Shown: positions 59,401 to 64,000 of the stretch, piece by piece
Position numbering within the stretch: position 1 is the first letter of the stretch
Layout of the letters: each line of letters opens with the position of its first letter
Source: Heterocephalus glaber
Taxonomy: Eukaryota > Chordata > Mammalia > Rodentia > Bathyergidae
NCBI RefSeq assembly: GCF_000247695.1
Contig: NW_004624784.1
Location: 5,668,655 to 5,732,654, forward strand
Direction of reading: 5' to 3'
Length of the DNA: 64,000 bases
Translations under genes and position numbers: made by a program
The notes under the pieces: model-generated
Told to the model about the DNA's origin: nothing
What the model saw: the letters and a program-made list of their open reading frames with translations, nothing else
Database searches by the model: none

Positions 59401-60424
59401 TGCTAGCTTTGTTACAGTATGTACAGCACAATAAGGTTCAAGGAGATTTTCCTTTTCTTTTCCCTTTTCTTCCTCTCTCCTATCCTTCCTCTTCTTCTTT
59501 CCTCCCCTATCAATTAAAAAAATTTTATTCTAAAAATAAAGGCAACAAAAATAATTTTTAAAGGAGAAATTCCAGCTAAGAGAAAATAAGGGTAGGTAAA
59601 TAAGAGAGGCCATGGTAAGGTTAATAAACAAAACATAGGAGGTCCTATTTCCATAAAATTCTTTGTGACTTCCCAGATTCATGTTTCTAGCTCCCTTTTC
59701 ACATTTCCTTTTATATTTCTTGTATATATGATGCATATCTCACTGTATCATCCATTCCTAATAATTTTTGGGGTGTAACTCTCATTTTCTTAATAAGAAT
59801 GTCTTGCTTCTTGAGGTAGGGACCATGCCATGTTATTGTTATATACTTTTGGTCTATAATGTAATGTTCAATTCACAATGGATTCTTTATAAACCTCTGC
59901 TGAACTTAAAAGACTTTCATTTATTGGGCATTAATCAGTATCTACTCCTGGACTTTCCCCAAATCCTAGTTTCTTTCTTTTTCTGATTTCCTGGGCAGAA
60001 TTAATCATTTGTCCTCAGTGTTCTTTTGGGTGTGCATATGTGTGTGTGGGAGGTGGGATTCTTTGTATTTCTGTTGTGCTACTTTGAACTATGAGTTATA
60101 TGTCTATTTCTCCCTGTAGGTTGTTAACTATTTGAGAACCCTATTAATGCTTGTATTCCACTCTCAAGTCAATTCCTAGTAAGTATAAAGAGTCAATAAA
60201 CACAGAAAGGAGGGCAGGAAGGAAGGGAGGGGGATTATATTTTCCTCTGGTAGCCATTTGATTGCTGATAATTACTAAAGAGATGGTAGAAGAAAAAATT
60301 TAAGTGATATTTTGCATCATGAAAGAATCTTAAAGAAGGGAAAATAGGTGAAATTACTTGTTATAATGAGGTCCTGGAATTTGTGTGTTTTGCTTTTCTA
60401 TGTACCTTTTTAAGAATAGCCTAG

Positions 60425-60660
60425 TAATTAAAAAGTATGCAACCTAGTATCTGAGTTCAGATACTGGCAGTACTACCACACAGCTATATGATTTTGGGGA
60501 AGACATTTATTCTTCTGTGCCTTGGCATTATCATTTATAAAATGGTGTTACAAAAGCACCTACTTCATGGGACTGTAGTGTGAATTAATTAAATATGCAC
60601 ACCTTAGAAATAGTTTGGAATAATGCCTAGTATAAAGAAAATATTGAAGTGTTTGCTATT
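60425..60660 (+). mobile_element. MIR SINE
   Basis: AATTAAAAAGTATGCAACCT, AGTACTACCACACAGCTATA, TGTGCCTTGGCATTATCATT, TATAAAATGGTGTTACAAAA and GACTGTAGTGTGAATTAATT cover nearly the whole MIR. Confidence 0.75.
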
Positions 60661-61121
60661 ACTATGACCAATTTTTGAAAATCAAATTTCAAATCTTGTT
60701 TGCAAAGTCCACAATACCAGCTATAACTAAAGGATCAATTGCCCTTTTAGAAGAACTCATATACTCCAGGACTTCCTTTCAGCCAGGGCACTCTGTACTT
60801 CCTGGGGTGATGCTGGCCACAAAAGCAATGCTCTTAGATGACAATGAAGTACAACATAATTACAAAGTCAAGAATGTCTAACCCTTAGAAACACACTCAA
60901 AGAACTTGGTTTAGAATTTCCCTATGCTTGAGAGCATAATTGTTATAAGGCAGGCAAGTATTCAACTAATGAGTGGATTAGACTATGAAAAGAAGGCACC
61001 AGCGATGAGAGAATGGCCCTAGAGAACACCTTGACCTAGCTGTAACATACCTGACAGCTGGGCAGAGGGTCTGGCTCCAAGACCTGAATCCAAGTTTACA
61101 AATTCCTTACATTAAAAATGA

Positions 61122-61206
61122 TGGGCTGGGGATTTAGCTCAGTGGTTTCGCCGCCTGCTGTGCAAGCACAAGGACTCGAGTTCGATCCCCGGTACCAAAA
61201 AAAAAA
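61122..61206 (+). mobile_element. ID SINE, young
   Basis: GGGCTGGGGATTTAGCTCAG, CGCCGCCTGCTGTGCAAGCA, GAGTTCGATCCCCGGTACC and A tail. Target duplicates AAAAATGATGG at 61114-61124 and 61207-61217, overlapping the first ID bases by a few nt. Confidence 0.95.
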
Positions 61207-61794
61207 AAAAATGATGGAAGACAGGCAACTGAATTCACGCTACATTTTTATTCTTATAACAACCCCTTAACTTGGGAGTAGTCTTTTGAAGTTTACAAAA
61301 ACTCTTTACCTTATCTCACTGATTCACCCATGAAAGATAAAGTGCAGATATATTTATTAAAATTTTATAGTGTAAACACAAGTATCCAAAGGAAGGTGCC
61401 AATTCACATAATACCTTTATGTCATTCCTAGTCTTTCTTTCTAAGACAGGGGGTATAGTTTTTCTTAGAGATAAGGAAATATTTTTTGAGTCCAGAAATA
61501 GAAAAACAGATTAGGAAAGATGGAATTATTATGATGGCACCAGAAACAAGGCTCAAATGTTTGGATTTGGCTACACAACTCAGCCTGTGTAGAAAGTCAT
61601 GGTAGATACACTCTCCTGAACCCTGTGATTTCAACTTTGATCAGAAATCAAAAGATTCCTCTGGCCCAAAATGTCCAACCCTGTCTATTGCCTGATCCAG
61701 ATATTCCCAATAGGAAGTGCTAATTGAGAGGAAAATAGGGTGATAAATTCAATTCTGTTGAAATCAATCCAATTTAACTCAACTAAATTCAGTT

Positions 61795-62040
61795 AAATAT
61801 ATATTTATTGAGCTCCGTATAATATAAATAATATAAATAAGCTAATCCATATGAATGAACAAGGTTTGGTACTGGGGATATAAACAAAAGGTATTATTCT
61901 TGCCTTCAAAGAACTCAAAATTTAATGAGATGGACTTACATAAAACTAGTAATAATAGCCATATTTTAGAGGATCTTATAAAAAAACATAAATAAAATGG
62001 GGAATGAAAGCACAGAAGAAAGGGCAATTATTTCTGATGG
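61795..62040 (+). mobile_element. Possible L2-like relic
   Basis: TTTATTGAGCTCCGTATAAT, GGTACTGGGGATATAAACAA and CTTGCCTTCAAAGAACTCAA with AATTTAATGAGATGGAC. Confidence 0.4.
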
Positions 62041-62220
62041 GGAAAGCCAACTGCCCTAATGTATGATTTCATTTAATTCTATGAAATCATCAAAGTGGAA
62101 ACTGACTAACCTTTTTTGGAAGATGGGTTAACTGTGCCTGAGACAAGTTGCCCAGAACTATACAGAAAATAAGTGAATGAGGTTGGACTTGAACTCAGGT
62201 GTTCTGAAGACAGTGTTGTG
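62041..62220 (-). mobile_element. MIR SINE relic
   Basis: GATGGGTTAACTGTGCCTGA, ACAAGTTGCCCAGAACTATA and GGACTTGAACTCAGGTGTTC are antisense MIR. Confidence 0.55.
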
Positions 62221-62243
62221 GTCTGTCCATCATATCTCACTTA

Positions 62244-62357
62244 GGGCCAGTGATTTAGCTCAGTGGTTCCGGTGCCTGCCTTGCAAGCGCAAAGTCCTGA
62301 GTTCGATCCCCAGTACAAAAAACAAAAACAAAAACAAAAACAAAAAAACAGTTTAGA
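62244..62357 (+). mobile_element. ID SINE with (CAAAAA)n tail
   Basis: GGGCCAGTGATTTAGCTCAG, GTGCCTGCCTTGCAAGCGCA, GAGTTCGATCCCCAGTAC, then CAAAAA units. Target duplicates CATCATATCTCACTTA at 62228-62243 and 62358-62373 are identical over 16 bp. Confidence 0.95.
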
Positions 62358-64000
62358 CATCATATCTCACTTATAGTCCCAACCCTTGATTGCAGATCTG
62401 TAGACTTCCAGTATAGGGCTCCTAAAACTTTATACATTCTATGGAAAGGCAAATATCTGTGCTTAGATGTGCCTGCACCTACCTTGATGCTACTCATGGC
62501 AGGAACTAAAACTTATCAGTGGTGTCCTGAAGCTGGGTTATAAGAAAGGCCATAGAGGCACAAAATCCCAGGCATGAGTCTCTGATCTCACATAAGCCTT
62601 CTGTACCAGTAGCACCTGGTGCACATCTGAACTACTGCCAGCACTGTTGCAAAGTGGGATGAATGTAGTTTTCTGAGGCAGAACAAGTGAATGCTGCTGA
62701 ACTCTGAGTCTGATCAACAGCCATGCTGGAGACACTTTATTTACAGTGCTCACCTTAGGAAGCTAATGCTTCTAAGTGATGCCTAGGCAAACTGTCAATT
62801 GTTTTTGCTTACCATTAATGTGTGTTTCTGATTGTGTTACCATGGTTACAGGAAACTCCAGAGCTGGCTTTTGCTCAAATCAAGGGTCCAGACTTTTATT
62901 TATGGGAAATGCTACACTGTGAGCCAGCATTTCAGTCCAGTTCCATGGAAGTAAGGCCCCACATGCCTGTGCCTTGCAGTCCTCAAAAGCAGTGTACTAA
63001 GTGATATGCATTATAAAAAATTATGTTATACTTACTCCTTATGGGAGCTTGGAATCTGCTTCAACCAGGACATTTATCTCCAGTGGTCAGTGCTTTCCTC
63101 CTGAGGGGAAAATTTGTTGTCTTTGCATTTTTGCTTCAAAAACAATCAGAATTTAGCAGAATTTCTCTTCTTTACCACTACAAACTGAGGGACCCTAAAT
63201 ATTTCAGTTGGTATCAACTTTGTCTATCATTACCCAAGGCAGAATTACCACCAGCCCATGAAACTATTTCCAATTTTAGCTGGATGACCTTTAGAACTGC
63301 CAGTATTAAGAAAAGTCCCTGAGAAATCCTTCACCCATTCTCTTGGTCAGATGCTTAGCAGCCCCTGCTTTTCACAAATTATGCATTTACAGAAGACACC
63401 AGCTAAGATGCTGTGAGCCTTAAAACCACATGTGCTTTGCTGATCTACATTCAGCTCCCCTAGGCTTTCCTCCACCAATGCAACTCCTCTTCACGGTGAG
63501 TTGTTGATAGAGACTCTAGTGTACCTCTCATTTTCAAATCTGCTCCTGTCATTCACTTCTCACCAATTTCATCTGCATACAAATGTTGGGCAGGGCAGGT
63601 GAGGGATCTGCTTGGAACAATTGGTTCTAAGATCTACAACCAAGTCTTCAGTTAAAAATTTTTAAAAAATGGTCTTCCTCATTATACAATTTTATTTTGA
63701 TTCATCTCTTTTTGTAGTAGCTTCATTTTTTTTGGAAAAGAACCACAAAGAATTATTTTAATCTGAGTTTTTAAAGTAGGGAATCCTTGTCCAGCTTCCC
63801 TAAAATCCAAGCAGCAGACAGCTCTGGCAGTCCCTTAGAGAAAATAATGACTCAGTATTTCAGTAGTCATCCTGAACATTATCTGCTCCCCTGGCTGCAC
63901 AGGTTATGGTACTATGGAAATCAAGTATAATAAAATCCAGTTTGAGCTGGTCAAAGTTGAGACATTTCAGGAAATATAGGCTTGGTTTTTTCCTACAAGC

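Larger units (their letters stand above)
42650..64000. other. Upstream flank of ARHGAP20, no gene recognised
   Basis: Right of the CpG island I find no coding exon with convincing splice sites, no RNA gene and no second CpG island. The named repeats are listed separately. Unassigned stretches over 300 bases include 43.33-44.55, 45.67-46.83, 47.45-48.92, 52.87-53.38, 54.39-55.44, 56.26-57.00, 58.75-59.15, 59.40-60.42, 61.22-61.79 and 62.38-64.00 kb. They are AT-rich and carry only short unsupported ORFs. Unannotated upstream exons of ARHGAP20 cannot be excluded. Confidence 0.5.

Noticed and set aside
1..64000. CRISPR array, operon, phage or defence system
   Set aside because: All repeats are eukaryotic transposons or microsatellites. 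There are no spaced identical repeats and no clustered coding genes.

Overview
This window is mammalian nuclear DNA, almost certainly from a squirrel-family rodent. The lineage call rests on many short tRNA-derived ID SINEs of the sciurid type (GATTTAGCTCAGTGGTT core), on composite B1-ID SINEs, and on young L1 copies sharing one 5' UTR and 3' UTR type. No prokaryotic gene, operon, CRISPR array or intact viral gene is present.

The one protein-coding gene I can support is the 5' part of ARHGAP20 (Rho GTPase-activating protein 20), on the minus strand. Coding exon 1 (42230-42334) lies in a CpG island (about 41.4-42.63 kb) with GC boxes just upstream. Coding exon 2 is at 27553-27635. Both have good splice sites and join in frame. 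Intron 1 is 14.6 kb. Everything left of 27553 is read as intron 2, because I could not find exon 3. Everything right of about 42.65 kb is upstream flank.

The rest is mostly layered transposable elements. 1-2.36 kb: 3' part of an internally deleted L1. 3.8-4.8 kb: old L1 and hAT relics. 6.3-7.3 kb: B1-like SINE and a deleted Tigger. 10.0-13.3 kb: SINEs, a short unidentified retrocopy, and a MER2-type element carrying a 5S rRNA retropseudogene. 17.2-18.4 kb: MIR, a 40-bp ID fragment, and an LTR-like relic with an AT palindrome. 19.6-23 kb: old L1 with a younger L1 5' half nested in it. 26.36 kb: an 80-bp SPIN-like hAT relic. 30-33 kb: old L1 holding a younger L1, which holds an ID, a 100-N gap and a mariner relic. 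37.6-40.3 kb: old L1 with nested SINE and Tigger, then a B1-ID, MER20 and an L2-like relic. 48.9-52.9 kb: two minus-strand L1s, the larger with its 5' UTR fused to ORF2 inside clean target-site duplications (TSDs). 54-62 kb: L1 ends, B1, Tigger, MIR and ID copies.

The observations most worth a second look are two tailless retro-insertions (5S rRNA and a tRNA-half-like ID fragment), the SPIN-like relic, the L1 with a 5' UTR-ORF2 fusion, the L1 that keeps its 5' end but lacks its 3' end, and an unidentified 71-nt polyadenylated retrocopy. No new multi-gene system was found.
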